A stretch of DNA of 64,000 nucleotides, taken from NCBI RefSeq assembly GCF_000247695.1, contig NW_004624734.1, positions 32,004,879 through 32,068,878 on the forward strand, given 5' to 3'. Below the pieces are notes generated by a model. That model saw only the letters and a list, made by a program, of their open reading frames with translations, searched no databases and had not been told where the DNA came from. The translations under genes were made by a program, and so were the position numbers. This stretch comes from Heterocephalus glaber. Its lineage: Eukaryota; Chordata; Mammalia; Rodentia; Bathyergidae. Positions 45,476-56,178 of the stretch are shown piece after piece (position 1 is the first letter of the stretch; each line of letters starts with the position of its first letter).

Positions 45476-45639
45476 GCAATTGATTTTTGTATATTCACTA
45501 CATACCCTGTGATCTTGCTGAACTCACCTATTAGTATTGACCGCTTTTTGTAGATCCCTTACAACTTCCAGATTAGGTGACCATGTTATTTCTGAGTAAA
45601 TAGTTTCCTCTCTAATCTGCATGCCTTTTTCCTTTTTCT

Positions 45640-45772
45640 TTCTTTCTTTCTTTTTTGGGGGGAGTTACCGGGGCCTGAACCCAGGGCCTTTGAACTGAGT
45701 TGGGTTCAGTCTTGCAATCCTTCTGCTCAGCTTCCAAGAGTGCTGTGATTACAGGTGCACGCCCAGCTTGCA
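45640..45772 (-). repeat. Old ID/B1 composite, antisense
   Basis: (TTTC)n run followed by TACCGGGGCCTGAACCCAGG and a partial B1 (CTTCCAAGAGTGCTGTGATT). Strongly diverged. Confidence 0.6.
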
Positions 45773-47067
45773 TGTCTTTCCCTTCCATTACATGCATTTT
45801 GTACTGTCTAGGACATCCAGTAAAATGCTGAAGAGAGGTGGTAGAGGAAGACGTTCTTCCCTATTCCCAACTTGGAGGGAAGGTGTTAAATATTATATTA
45901 TAGATACCTTTTATTAAGCTAAAAGTTTCCTTTCTATTTCTAGTTTGCTGAATGTCTTTTGAATTTTGTCAAATTTTTTTATAACTAATGAGAAGTTGTA
46001 TAGCTTTTAAAACATTGAATTAGTATGGTGAATTACATTGATTGATTTTCTAATGGTAAACAAACCTTATATTCCTGAGATAAACTTGATTTGGTCATGC
46101 CTCATTTCCCTGTCTCCCTATTGCTATATTTGATTTGCTAAAATTTTGTTAAGTATCTATGTGTCTATGTTCATTAGGGATTAATTTCTTTTCTTGTAAT
46201 CTTATAATCAAATCTTTTGTCTGATTTGGGTATCTGTGTAATGCTGGCCTCAAAAATGAGGGGAGAAGTGTCACTTTTTCTTTCATTTTCTGGAGGAGTT
46301 TGTGTGGAATTGCTTCTATTTCTTGCTAAAATTTAGGTGGAATTCACTACTGAAGCCATCTGGTCCTCAAGATTCCCTTATGGGAAGATTTTCTTAAAAA
46401 TCCAATTTACTTTAAGCATTTTAAAATAGAGATAAATTTCACACAACTGAAAATTCACCATTTTAACCATTTTAAAGTTTATAATTCAGAGGTTTTCTGC
46501 TATACTCACAATGTTCTGCCATGCTCACCATTCTCTAATTCCAGAACATTTCCACTACTCACTTCAGAAAGACACTTCATGCCTCCTAACCTCCCTTTCC
46601 CCCCAATTCTGTTAATCACTAATCTACTTTCCAACTATATGGACTAGCCTATCCTGGACATTTCTTATAATTAAATTCATACAATCTGTGGTCTTTTGTG
46701 TCTGGTTTCTCTCACTTAACATAATTTTTTCAAGGTTCAGCCATGTGTGTAGTTTATCAGTACTTCATTCCTTTCATTGCTAATATTCCATTGTGTGAAA
46801 ATAATACTATAGTTGTTTATCTACTCACCAGCTGATGAAAACTTGGGCTGTTTCTATTCTGGCTATTATAAATAATGCTGCTGTGCACCTTCATGTACAA
46901 GTTTCATGTGAACATGTATTTTCAATTCTTTTGGGTATATATCTAGGAGTGGAATTACTAGGTCATGTGTTAATCCTGTTTAACTCCCCAAGGAACTGCC
47001 AAACTGTTTCTCAAAGTGGCTGTACCATCTTATTTATTTATATTTATTTAGTTAGTCGTCTTGGGGT

Positions 47068-47301
47068 TTTTTTTGGTACCGGAGATCGAACTCAGGACCT
47101 TGCGCTTGCAAGGCAGGTGCGGTGCCACTGAGCTAAATCCCTGACCCCTTATTGTGGTTTTTTGAAACAGGATCTCACTATATAGTTCAGGCTGGCCTTG
47201 AACTCACTATGTAGCCCAGGCTGGCCTTGAATATGAGGCAATGCTCCTGCCTCAGCGTCCTGAGTGCTGGGATTACTTGCGTGTACCACCACACCCAGCT
47301 T
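47068..47301 (-). repeat. ID and B1 SINEs, antisense
   Basis: ID ends GGTACCGGAGATCGAACTCA; B1 follows with duplicated middle and CTGAGTGCTGGGATTACTTG. Confidence 0.9.
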
Positions 47302-47564
47302 GCTATACTATTTTAAATTCCTACCAGCAATGCATAAGGGTTCTAATTTCTCCATATCTTAGCTGTCTCTTATTTTCCATTTTATCTCTTTCTTTTAAAA
47401 ATATTAATATAGTCATTCTACTGGATGTGAAGTGGTATCTCATTGTAGTTTTTAATTGCTTTTTTCTAATGGTTAATGTCATTGAACATACTTTCAGTGT
47501 TTATTGGACCATTTTTACATCATCTTTCTAGAAACATCTATTCAAATCCTTTGTTTTTGCTTTT

Positions 47565-47755
47565 TTTTTAGTACTGGAGATTGAACTCAGAGCCTTGTAT
47601 ATGCTAGGCAAGTGCTCTACCTCTGACCCATATCTCAGCCCATTTATTTTGAGGCAAGGTCTCACTAAGTTCCCCAACCTGGGCTCAAATAGAGTTCCTC
47701 CTGCCTCAGCCTCCCAAATAGCTGGGATTACAAGCATGCACCATCATGCCCAGCT
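47565..47755 (-). repeat. Old ID and B1 SINEs, antisense
   Basis: Older ID (GTACTGGAGATTGAACTCAG ... CTAGGCAAGTGCTCTACC) joined to a B1 (GAGGCAAGGTCTCACTAAGT). Confidence 0.85.
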
Positions 47756-47934
47756 CATTCACTCAATTGTAATTGGGTTGTTTGTCTTTTATTGTTGAGT
47801 TTTAAGAGCTCCTTACATATTCTGGATTCTAGCACCTTATCAGATATATGATTTGTAAATACTTTATCCCATTATGTAACTTGTCATTTCACATTTTTTA
47901 TAATGTTCTTTGTTTCTGTTTTGTTTTATTTTGT

Positions 47935-48076
47935 TTTTTGAGACAGGGTCTTGCTTTGTAGTGCAGGCTGGCCTTGAACTCACTATGGAACCCAGACTGA
48001 CCTCAAACTTGTGGCAATTCTCCTGCCTCAGCCTCGGGAGTGCTGGTATTATAGGTGTGTGCCACCACACCCAGCA
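47935..48076 (-). repeat. B1 SINE, antisense
   Basis: TTTTTTGAGACAGGGTCTTG start, duplicated middle, GTGTGTGCCACCACACCCAG end. Confidence 0.92.
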
Positions 48077-48338
48077 ATAATGTCCTCTGATGCACAGTAA
48101 TCCATAATTTATTTATTTTTTTCTTTAGTTGCTTGACTATTGTTACCTAGTCCAAGGTCACAAATATACGTATTTTTCTTTTGCTAAGAGTTTGCAATTT
48201 TAGCTCTTACATTTAGATCTTTGAACTATTTAGGATTGATTTTTGCATGTGATTAAAAGACAAAGTCCAGCGTCATTCATTTGCATGTGGATAGTCAGTT
48301 GTCCTGGTAACGTTTGTTGTGATGTCTGTTCTTTCCAC

Positions 48339-48760
48339 TGTTACAGTTCAGATATAAAATGCCCTCCTTGCTGGGGATGTGGCTCAGTGGTAAAGCACTG
48401 GTCTAGTATGCACAAGGCCTTGAGTTCAATCCCCAGTGCCACAATAAATAAATAAATTAAATTAAATGCTCTCCAAAAGTCTCACGTTTAGAAGCAGGGC
48501 CTGGTCAGAAAGGGTGGGTCACTGAGGGTATGACTTGGAAGGGTGTATTCTCACCCTCCACTCCTCCCTTCTCTCTGCTTCCTGACCAGCATGACTTGAG
48601 GAGCTTTCCTCTGTCAGGCCCTTCAACCATGCCATTTGTGTCACTGAGCTGGTTGACCATGGACTGAACGCAATAATACTGTGAGCCAAAATGAACATCT
48701 TCTCCTTTAATTTGTGGTGTTGAATATTTAGTCTCGGTGATAAGAAAGCTGACTAATATA
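48339..48760 (+). repeat. MaLR 5' LTR with ID insertion
   Basis: Starts TGTTACAGTTCAGATATAAA and ends near GACTAATATA. The old ID at 48366-48466 is flanked by AAATGC(C/T)CTCC. Confidence 0.8.
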
Positions 48761-48950
48761 AAAAATTGATAACAGGAGTGGGGCCATTGCTGTGTCTGTA
48801 CCTGACCATGTGGCTCAGAAGCTTTTAGAATTGGTTTGCAAGAGGAGCTTGGAAAGGTATGGAGATGTTGGCTACAGAAGCCTTAGAATGTTGATATGTG
48901 ATATTGGTTAGAGCTCAGAAGACCAGAATGCTGATAGAAATGTGGATAGG

Positions 48951-49167
48951 GTCAGGCATGGTATTGCACTTCTCTAATCCCAGCATTCAAGAGACTGAAG
49001 CAGGAGCATCACCATTAGTTCAAGGCTAGTTTGGGCTACATAGTGAGTTCAAGGTCAGCCTGAACTACATAGTGAGACCAAAAAGAAAGAAAGAAATGAA
49101 AAGAAAGAAAGGAAGGAAGGAAGGAAGGAAGAAAGAAAGAAAGAAAGAAAGAGAAAAAGAAAAAGAA
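48951..49167 (+). repeat. B1 SINE with expanded GAAA/GGAA tail
   Basis: B1 to about 49080, then a tail of (GAAA)n and (GGAA)n to 49167. Flanked by GAAATGTGG at 48937 and 49166. Confidence 0.9.
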
Positions 49168-49169
49168 AT

Positions 49170-49586
49170 GTGGCCAGTAAAGGCCAGACTCATAAGGTTT
49201 CAGTTGGGAACAAGGGCTTCTTGACAGTTGGACAAGAAGCCATGTGTTACACTATGGCAGAAAATCTGTTTACATTTTGCCCATATTCTAAGAGTTTGCA
49301 AGGGCCTGAGATTAAGGGCAGCAGACTAATTAATCTTACAAAAGAAATTTCAAGGCAGCCCAATGTTCAGACTGTGCCACAGGGACTGGTGGCTACTTTT
49401 GGCCAGATTTATAATGAAAATTGGGAGCAAAAAGCAGAGCCATATGATGTGAAGTTTGGCCAGAAAAGAATCACCTATAAAATTGGGGCAAAGGAAAGTA
49501 TGGTTGCTGAAAATATTATTATTAACAAGAAGCCAAGTAGTTTGCACCAAGACAATAGGAAAGATGTTTTGAAGGCATCTCAGTAG
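49170..49586 (+). pseudogene. Open frame in MaLR internal region (gag-like remnant, unproven)
   Basis: A 138-codon frame lies in the internal part of the MaLR. I recognise no conserved retroviral domain in it. Position in the element is consistent with a decayed gag-derived stretch. It lacks a promoter of its own apart from the 5' LTR, and is probably open by chance. Confidence 0.4.
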
Positions 49587-50429
49587 TTAGCAAGACCCCA
49601 CCCATCACAGCTCAAGGGTATAAAACTAAATCTTTCACTTGAGAAGAGGGTCCCTGGGATGCCTGCTCATTCAGGGGTGCCTAGGGAAGTATAACCCCAA
49701 GTTTAGCCATCCAGGCCCTCAAAGGCCACTTACAGCCACTGTCCAAGAGGACCTGGCTACTGCTCAAATGACAAATGACAAATGACCTTGCATCCTCACA
49801 TAGTGCTAGTTTTTCATGCAAGTATATGGGGTGTGGAGGCTTCCACCCAGATTTAACCAGAATACCTGAGAGGCCAGGCAAAAATGTGTGACATGGTCAC
49901 AATCCCTGCCAGGGATCCATGAGAGGACAGTGTGTGAAGTTGTGAGAGTGAAGCCAATGGTGCAGTGGAGACCCCAGAAAGAGATGACAGAAATATGGAA
50001 CAGCTGCTGAGGAAAGCTGCAGACGGTGAGCAGAACAAACTCGAGAGAAAGGTCGTGTTATTTGCAAGCAGCAAAGACATAGGGCCAGGGCTACCCAAGC
50101 CCTTTGGAGCACACATCTCACCACGACCTGCCCAGGTTGCTAAACATGCAGCTACAAGACTTGTTTGGCCCTGCTACATTTTGGTCTTGCTTTGATCAGA
50201 TTTCTGTTTATCCCCCTATTCCTCCCTTTTGGAGTGGGACTGTCTACCCTGTGCTGTTGTATGTCAGCAGTGTTTAACTTTCTTTTTGATTTTTACAGAG
50301 TTTGCTTTGAATCTCAGAGAAGGCTTTGGACTTGGACTCAATTTACAGTAATGGTAGAACTCTTAGGACTCTGGTAACTCCTAGAAATGGACTAAATATG
50401 CAGGAGCCTGTTGGAGGCCAAGGGTGGAA

Positions 50430-50928
50430 TTTTATGATTTAGATCTAAAACATTCCCCAAAGTCTCCAATTTGGAGGTGGGGCCTAGTTGGAAGGGGCAG
50501 GACACTGGGGTGTGACTTGGAAGGGTGGGTGTATTTTTGTTGTTGTTGTTGTGGGTTGTTTTGTTTTTTTATGAGACAGGGCCTTGCTATGTAGTTCAAG
50601 CTGGTCTTGAGCTCATTATGTAGCCAAAGCTGACCTTGAACTTGTGGTGATCCTCCTCCCTCAGCCTCCTGCTGGGATTGCAGGCATGTGCCACCATGGC
50701 CAGCTTGGAAGGATGTATTCTTGTCCCCTATTCCTCTCCTCTCTTTGCTTCCTACCTGTCATGATGTGAGCAGCTTTCCTCTTCCATGGCCTTCAACCAT
50801 GCCATTTCTGGATTGGAGCCAGCTGATCATGGACTGAATCCACTGAAACTGTGAGCCGCATAAACCTCTCCTCCTTTAAGTGTGGATGTTAAGCATTTAG
50901 TCTCAGCAACAGGAAAGGTGAACCATAC
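50430..50928 (+). repeat. MaLR 3' LTR with antisense B1 insertion
   Basis: Begins about ATGATTTAGATCTAAAACAT; the B1 (50534-50704) splits it, with CTTGGAAGG(G/A)... repeated on both sides (50517 and 50704). Confidence 0.8.
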
Positions 50929-51075
50929 ACTCCCTTGAATGTACTTGACAATCTTACCAAAAATCAATTGACTACACATGCATGTGGACTCTCATTTCTA
51001 TCCCATTTATCCATATATGAGGCTGATGTTAGTACTACACTATTTTGACAACAGTAGCTTTGTGTCCCACAAATC

Positions 51076-51345
51076 TTTTTTTGTTCTTGTTTTTTTGACA
51101 CAGGGTCCCACTATGTAGCCCAAGCTGGCCTCCAACTTGTGGCATTACTCCAGCCGAAGCCTCCCAAGTGCTAGGATTATAGGCATGTGCCACCATGCCC
51201 AGCTGTTTTAATTTTTATTAGGTTCAAAATATTTTCTAATGTTTCTGGGGTTTTTTATTTGTTTGTTTTTTTAGTACCAGGATCGAACTTGGGACCCTGA
51301 GCTTTTGAGGCAGGTGTCGGCACCACTGAGCTAAATCCCTGGCCC
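51076..51345 (-). repeat. B1 and ID SINEs, antisense
   Basis: B1 51076-51205 and ID 51262-51345 (TAGTACCAGGATCGAACTTG end, one G lost). Confidence 0.88.
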
Positions 51346-51457
51346 TAATCTTTCTGTTTTGAATCATGCGTTATCTAGAGGTGTGTTGTTAATTTCCAAA
51401 CACATGAAGATTTTCCCAGAAATCTTCCTGATAATGGTTTCACTTTAAGTCTGTGTG

Positions 51458-51613
51458 AGCCAGTTATGGCGGCACATGTCTATTGCCTATAATCCCAGCA
51501 CTTGGGATGCGGAGGCAGGAGGACTGCTATAAGTTCAAGGCCAGTGTGAGCTACATAGTGAGTTAAAGGCCAGGCTGAGATACATACCAAGACCCTTTCT
51601 CAAAAAAAAAAAA
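51458..51613 (+). repeat. B1 SINE
   Basis: GAGCCAGTTATGGCGGCACA start, duplicated middle, CTTTCTCAAAAAAAAAAAA tail. Confidence 0.9.
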
Positions 51614-51933
51614 GGCTAAAGCTAAAACAAGCAGTTTAATTCTGTTGTGGTAAGAGAATGTACTCTGGTTGAGGCTATTTTATTGAGGCTGTTTTATGAT
51701 CCAGAATATGATCTATTTCAGCATTTCATGTACACTTGAAAAGAATATGTATTATGCTGTTGTTAAGAGGAGTGTATTAAAAATATCAGTTATGTCAAGT
51801 TGTTCTGTATTACTATTGACATTTTTTTTACTTTATTAGTGAGAGGAATGTTGGAATCTCTATAGATATTAATATTTCTATTATCCTCATTATGCCTTTC
51901 AGTTTTCTTCTGTATGGGGATTAAACCCAGGGC

Positions 51934-52042
51934 CTACAGATAGTGCACAGCTGTAATCCCAGCACTCAGAAGGCTGAGGCAGGAGAATTGCCAGGTGTTC
52001 AAGGCCAGCCTGGGCTACACAGCAAGATCCTGTCTCAAAAAC
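51934..52042 (+). repeat. B1 SINE, monomeric
   Basis: ACAGCTGTAATCCCAGCACT to CCTGTCTCAAAAACAAAG without the internal duplication. A fragment of old ID precedes it ('gggattaaacccagggcc'). Confidence 0.85.
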
Positions 52043-52202
52043 AAAGAAAAGCCAACAAAAGAGTAATGTACTCTTTTTGGCAGCCGGTTAAATCATATGT
52101 AGATCTTTCCAAGGTTTGTTTTTAAGTTCTTTCAGGGATGAACTAGAGTAGCTTTTTTTCCATGTCTAAATTAGTTCCACTTTAAAGGTGCAGCTATTAC
52201 TG

Positions 52203-52355
52203 CGCTCAGTGACACACACCTGTAATCCCAGCACTCCGGAGGCTGAGGCTGTGAGTTTGAGGCCAGCCTGGGCTACATAGAGAGTTCAAGGCCACCCTCA
52301 ACTATGTAGTGAGACCTTGTCTCAAAAACAAAAAACAAAAAACAGAGAAACAAAG
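52203..52355 (+). repeat. B1 SINE
   Basis: GCGCTCAGTGACACACACCT start, duplicated middle and CAAAAACAAAAAAC tail. Flanked by GGTGCAGCTATT / GATGCAGCTATT. Confidence 0.92.
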
Positions 52356-52865
52356 ATGCAGCTATTCTGGGGTCTCCACTGGGTTCCCATGTGTGTAACA
52401 AAGTTCCCCCACTGTGGATCAGAAGTGAGTTTAGCCTTGCAGGCTTTGAATGAGCTCTAGGAATTGTTTGATTTGTAGTTTTTCGATAACAGTGGGGAAA
52501 TAGCCTCACAAGCTTAGGGTGGCAAACAATTCCTAAGCAAGGCACAGAAAGCAATAAGCGTGAAAGAATTAACTTGCCTCTCTTAGGCAGGTGCTGGGTC
52601 TTCCTTCTGTCCTCCTGCCCCTCAAGGTGCCAACACTTCCCACCCACCGTGCTCATGCAGGGCCCAGCTCCCCTCTCATCACAGGCTTCCAACAGAAAGC
52701 CTGCAAGAGTCACTCCCATGACTTATTGTGATTCACAGTTCCTCCTGTTTCTAGCTTTGTCCTCCTTGCTTGAGCCATGTCCAAAACAATCATTGCTGTT
52801 AATTCCTAGTTTGATAGGTTTGTCATTTTCCTCTATTTTGTGTTAAAATAAATCTCTACTAAATT
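52356..52865. other. Intergenic sequence, nothing assigned
   Basis: Unique sequence with a possible degenerate LTR-like stretch, but no confident match. Confidence 0.45.
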
Positions 52866-52869
52866 TTTT

Positions 52870-53377
52870 AGACAGATGTGGAAGCTTAATCTCAACTACT
52901 CAGGAGGCTGAGACAGGAGGCTCTGAAGTTTGAGGCCAACCTGGGCAGCTTAGCGAAACTCTGTCTCAAAATAAAATATGAAAGGCTGAGCATGGTTATG
53001 CATTCCTGTAGTCCTAGTACCTGGGAGGCTGAAGCAGGAGGATTGCAAGTACAGGCACAGCCTGGACACCTTAACAACTTAGCAAGAACCTGCTTCAAAA
53101 TTAAAAAGGGCTCAGGGCCAGGGATTTAGCTCAGTGGTTCCACTGCCTTCCTCGAAAGTGCAAGGTCCCAAGTCCGATCCCTGGTACCAAAAAAATAAAT
53201 AAATAAAAATAAAAAGGGCTGGGGATGTAGCTCAGTGCAGTAGCCCTGGGTTCAACCCCCAGTACATACATACATTGGTACATTCGTACATACTAAAAGG
53301 TCTGGGCCTGAGATCAGTGGTAGAACGCACTTGCCTAGCATGTCCCAGGCCCTGGATTCAATCTCCCATACTATAAA
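52870..53377 (+). repeat. Cluster of five SINEs (two B1, three ID)
   Basis: B1 52870-52977, B1 52985-53105, young ID 53113-53205, older ID 53218-53275 and older ID 53305-53377, all sense and nearly contiguous. Confidence 0.85.
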
Positions 53378-53384
53378 ATAATAA

Positions 53385-53472
53385 TGAGAAAGAGAAAAGG
53401 AGAAGGAGAAGGGGGGGGGGAGGGGAAGAGGAAGAAGAAGAGGAAGAGGAAGAAGAAGAAGAAATAAAGACA
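53385..53472. repeat. GA-rich low-complexity tract
   Basis: GAGAAAGAG / GAAGAAGAG repeats with a 10-G run; probably an expanded SINE tail. Confidence 0.92.
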
Positions 53473-54296
53473 GGCAGGGCAGTGAGCTGAGCTTGCAGGA
53501 ACCAGGCAGGGCTGAGAAGAGCCTCTGCCTCCCACTGCTTGGCCCAGGCCCTGAGACCAGAAGTCTCTCCTTAGGTACTGGAGCACCTAGTTACATACAG
53601 CCCAGCATCCTGGTAACCATCGCCAGGGCCTGGGAGTACTTCTGGGAACAGCAGGATCCGGCTCAGGGGCAGAGCCTTTGCTGCTGTATTTACAGGTCTG
53701 GATTTAGCACAGGACATTGAGAAGAAGGACTGAACTCCCACATTTTCAATACCTTCATCCCCCAGGCAACCTTGTGCAAGGGAGATTTTATGGGAGTTCA
53801 GAGAAGCTAAGGAAGTGTCTCAAGGTCATACAACTATGACATTCTCAGCCAGAGCAGGACCCAGGTTCTCTGGTCCTAAAGTCAAGTGCTTTTCTGATAC
53901 AGCCAGAGCAGCACAGCAACCCCAAAAACCCTGTGCCAGCTACTCCCTGGACATGACAGCAGGCAGGAGTGACAAGTGCCACCTACATTTGTATGCTGTT
54001 CCCACGAGCCTGCCCTGTGATCTCAGGACAGTGGATTCTATGCCCACTCCCATGCCAAACCCTGCAGGCAGGAAGCGGCTGCTCTCATCCACATGGGTAA
54101 TGTCCACACAGCAACCAGTACCCAAGGACACTGACCAGACAGGATTGACTTCAGCTTTAGGCATGGGGCGGGGTCCTGGAGTTGGGGAGCCCTGGGGAGG
54201 GGCAGGAGGAGTCAGAGCACTGGGGCACTCAGTATGTATGTGGCATCAGGACTGTGGCTCTTGATCACTTGGAAGCCTGTCAATATTTAGATCCTT
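53473..54296. other. Intergenic sequence with MIR-like relic
   Basis: 53730-53890 resembles a MIR ('gaagctaaggaagtgtctcaaggtcata'-type phrase). The 149-codon open frame at 53815-54264 has no recognisable domain. Confidence 0.5.
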
Positions 54297-54446
54297 CTGG
54301 CCTGGCGTGATGGCACGCCCCTGTGGTCCCAGAACTTGAGAGACTGAGGCAGGAGGATCACTGCAAGTTCGAGGCCAGCCTGAGCTACATAGTGAGTTCA
54401 AGTTCAGCCTGAACTAGAAAGTGAGACCCTGTCTCAAAAAAAACCT
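54297..54446 (+). repeat. B1 SINE
   Basis: TGGCCTGGCGTGATGGCACG start, duplicated middle, GACCCTGTCTCAAAAAAAAC end. CCTTCTGG flanks both sides. Confidence 0.92.
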
Positions 54447-55146
54447 TCTGGCAATTCTGGCCACATGTCACCCTGCCAGAAGGCCCCTGTGCTCTCTTTC
54501 CTCAGAGGCAAATGAGGAACCTCCTCTCCTGATTCTGCTCCTTCCCTCCCTCCCTTGCATCAGCTGCTGGGCCCTGCAGAGCCTGCACAGTGATAGAGAT
54601 TGAAGGTAGAGGGTAATAAACCTCCTCCTGCAGGTGCTCCTGGGCCTGCCTTCCTAGGCCCTCTCTGGACTCGGCCCTGCACAGGGCCCGATGAGTCTGG
54701 GCAGTGTCTCCAGTCCAGGACAGACCCATTGGCACACAGAGAGCTCAGCCTGGCTCTGAACGCACCTCACTGTCTCTGAGTTTCAGTCTCACACCCACAG
54801 AGAGGTCTGTGAACTGTCATGGCCAAAAAGCTTCATGTTAAAGAGTGGGATCCACCCTACAGCAAACAGGACCATCCCCAGCTCTGACTGCAGGGTTGCC
54901 TGGAAGGCCCAGACTTCAGCTGCAAGACCTACCTTCCTCTTGCTTAGTGATTCTCAAACTTCAGTGAACAGAATCACTCTAGGATTTTTTTTTTTTTTTT
55001 ATCTAGCTTAAGGTGGAATGGGAACTGTCATAGTTCATTTGGTCTTTGAGTCCTGGAGGAAGGAACTAGAAAGACAAACCCACCAAGATAGGAAGAGGGA
55101 GAGGGAGAGGAAGGGGAAGGGGAAGGGAGACCCTCTAAAATTGAAA
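54447..55146. other. Intergenic sequence, nothing assigned
   Basis: Includes a T-run (54985-55000) and a GGGAGAGG/GGGGAA purine tract (55092-55128). No gene recognised. Confidence 0.5.
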
Positions 55147-55318
55147 TCTGGCTAAGCAAAGTGAGGCACACCTGTAATCAAGCGGGAGGATCACAAGTTC
55201 AAACCCAGCCTAGGCAATTTAGTGACCTAGGGAGACCCTGCCTCAAAATAAAAACATTTTTAAAAGGGCTGGGGATGTAGTTCAGTGTAGTACTGGGTTC
55301 AATCCCCAGTACTAAAGG
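55147..55318 (+). repeat. B1 and shortened old ID
   Basis: Diverged B1 then old ID (55266-55318) with the anticodon arm deleted between CAGTGTAG and TACTGGGTTC. Confidence 0.78.
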
Positions 55319-55644
55319 AGGGAAAAGCTGAAATCTGAGCACTGGTTTCTAAAGAAGGGCAGAACATATGCCAGATTCACAAGTACCAACAAATATGCCA
55401 GCGGGCTTAGGAGGGGACTGGGTAGTACTGGGCCACAGCACCAACTCCAGGGCCAAGGAGGCCTGGAGTAAGACCCAGCCCTGGCGTGCCCGGCTCTGGA
55501 GATCCGGGCATCCCACCCTCAAATCTACAAATCCCAGACTTCCACTTGCTCCTAGGAGAAAAAGTCCCAGATTCTTTCAAGGTTCAGCATAATCTCTCCC
55601 CAGACTCAGGGCCTGGACCTGAGCCATTCTTTCTGTCTACAAAG
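55319..55644. other. Intergenic sequence, nothing assigned
   Basis: Unique sequence without a supportable gene. Confidence 0.5.
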
Positions 55645-55657
55645 CGCTCTCTCTCTC

Positions 55658-55689
<32 letters not shown>

Positions 55690-55783
55690 TCCTATCTCAT
55701 CTCTTCTGTGTAGTTAACACCTCCTCAACCCTCAGTGCTCATTCATGGCCTCACCTGCCAGAGAGAGAGAGAGAGAGAGAGAG
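55645..55783. repeat. (CT)n and (GA)n microsatellites in opposite phase
   Basis: (CT)n at 55645-55688 and (GA)n at 55759-55783, about 70 bp apart on the same strand. They could pair as an inverted repeat. Confidence 0.95.
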
Positions 55784-55794
55784 ATTTTGATGTT

Positions 55795-56015
55795 AAGAAA
55801 TTGATTTTTGGGCTGGGGATTTAGCTCAGTGGTTTCGCTGCCTGCTGCGCAAGCACAAGGACCCGAGTTCGATCCCCAGTACCAAAAAAAAAAGAAATTG
55901 ATTTTAGGGCCGGGGATTTAGCTCAGTGGTTCCGGTGCCTGCCTTGAAAGCGTAAGGTTCTGAGTTTGATCCCTGGTACCAAAAAAAAAAAAAAAAGAAG
56001 AAGAAATTGATTTTA
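55795..56015 (+). repeat. Two ID SINEs inserted at one target, triplicated duplication
   Basis: The target AAGAAATTGATTTT occurs at 55795, 55892 and 56001. Between the copies lie ID one (55810-55891, TTTCGCTGCCTGCTGCGC variant) and ID two (55907-56000, TTCCGGTGCCTGCCTTGAAA variant), both sense and both with A tails and recognisable A and B boxes. Confidence 0.95.
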
Positions 56016-56104
56016 AGGAACTGGTTGTGGGGCTGGCAGTCCAAATCCAGGGCAGGACAGCAGACTGGAAATTGAGATAAGAGTTGAAGTTTCTTTTCTT
56101 TATG

Positions 56105-56178
56105 GCAGTGCTAGGGATGGAACCCAGGCCCTTATACATGCTAGGCAAGTGCTCTACCACTGGGCTGCATGCCCAGCC
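56105..56178 (-). repeat. Older ID SINE, antisense
   Basis: TGCTAGGGATGGAACCCAGG end and CATGCTAGGCAAGTGCTCTA arm: the older ID type. Confidence 0.85.

Larger units (their letters stand above)
43500..46395 (-). repeat. Old L1 (3' end through ORF2), antisense, SINE-riddled
   Basis: Read left to right this is the reverse complement of an L1M-type element, from 3'UTR ('tggttataatttccatttccc' near 43660) to ORF2 RT region ('gccatctggtcctcaag' near 46355). The frames are broken. Interrupting SINEs: B1- 43706-43853, ID- 43868-43952, ID- 44051-44140, ID+ 44175-44246, B1- 44326-44475, ID- 45393-45475, old ID/B1- 45640-45772. Confidence 0.8.
46396..48338 (-). repeat. Second old L1, antisense, left part
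   Basis: A new L1 3' end starts at about 46396 ('accattttaaccattttaaag'), matching the type at 2885-4125, then runs in antisense to 'catttgcatgtggatagtcag' at 48290. SINEs inside: ID- 47068-47147, B1- 47158-47301, old ID- 47565-47640, B1- 47646-47755, B1- 47935-48076. It is interrupted at 48339 by a MaLR provirus. Confidence 0.78.
48339..50928 (+). mobile_element. ERVL-MaLR provirus remnant with two LTRs
   Basis: A 5' LTR (48339-48760) and a 3' LTR (about 50430-50928) share, in the same order, 'gacttggaagggtg', 'gagcagctttcctct', 'cttcaaccatgcc' and 'catggactgaa'. The internal part resembles MaLR internal sequence ('aacaggagtggggcc' just after the 5' LTR). No pol or env is recognisable, as is usual for MaLR. 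It splits an antisense L1: the L1 sequence resumes at about 50930. Host target duplication is blurred. SINEs inside: old ID 48366-48466, B1 48951-49080, B1- 50534-50704. Confidence 0.82.
50929..52200 (-). repeat. Antisense L1 remainder(s) with SINE insertions
   Basis: 50929-51080 continues the L1 interrupted by the MaLR ('aaaatcaattgactacacatg'). 51207-51457, 51614-51930 and 52043-52200 match a more 5' part of L1 ORF2 antisense ('gtgttgttaatttccaaacac', 'cacttgaaaagaatatgta'). The jump may be a deletion, or the first L1 (43.5 kb) resuming. SINEs: B1- 51076-51205, ID- 51262-51345, B1+ 51458-51613, B1+ 51934-52042. Confidence 0.7.

Noticed and set aside
49170..49586. A functional retroviral-derived host protein
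   Set aside because: It sits inside a decayed MaLR, no known domain is visible, and length alone does not argue for selection.
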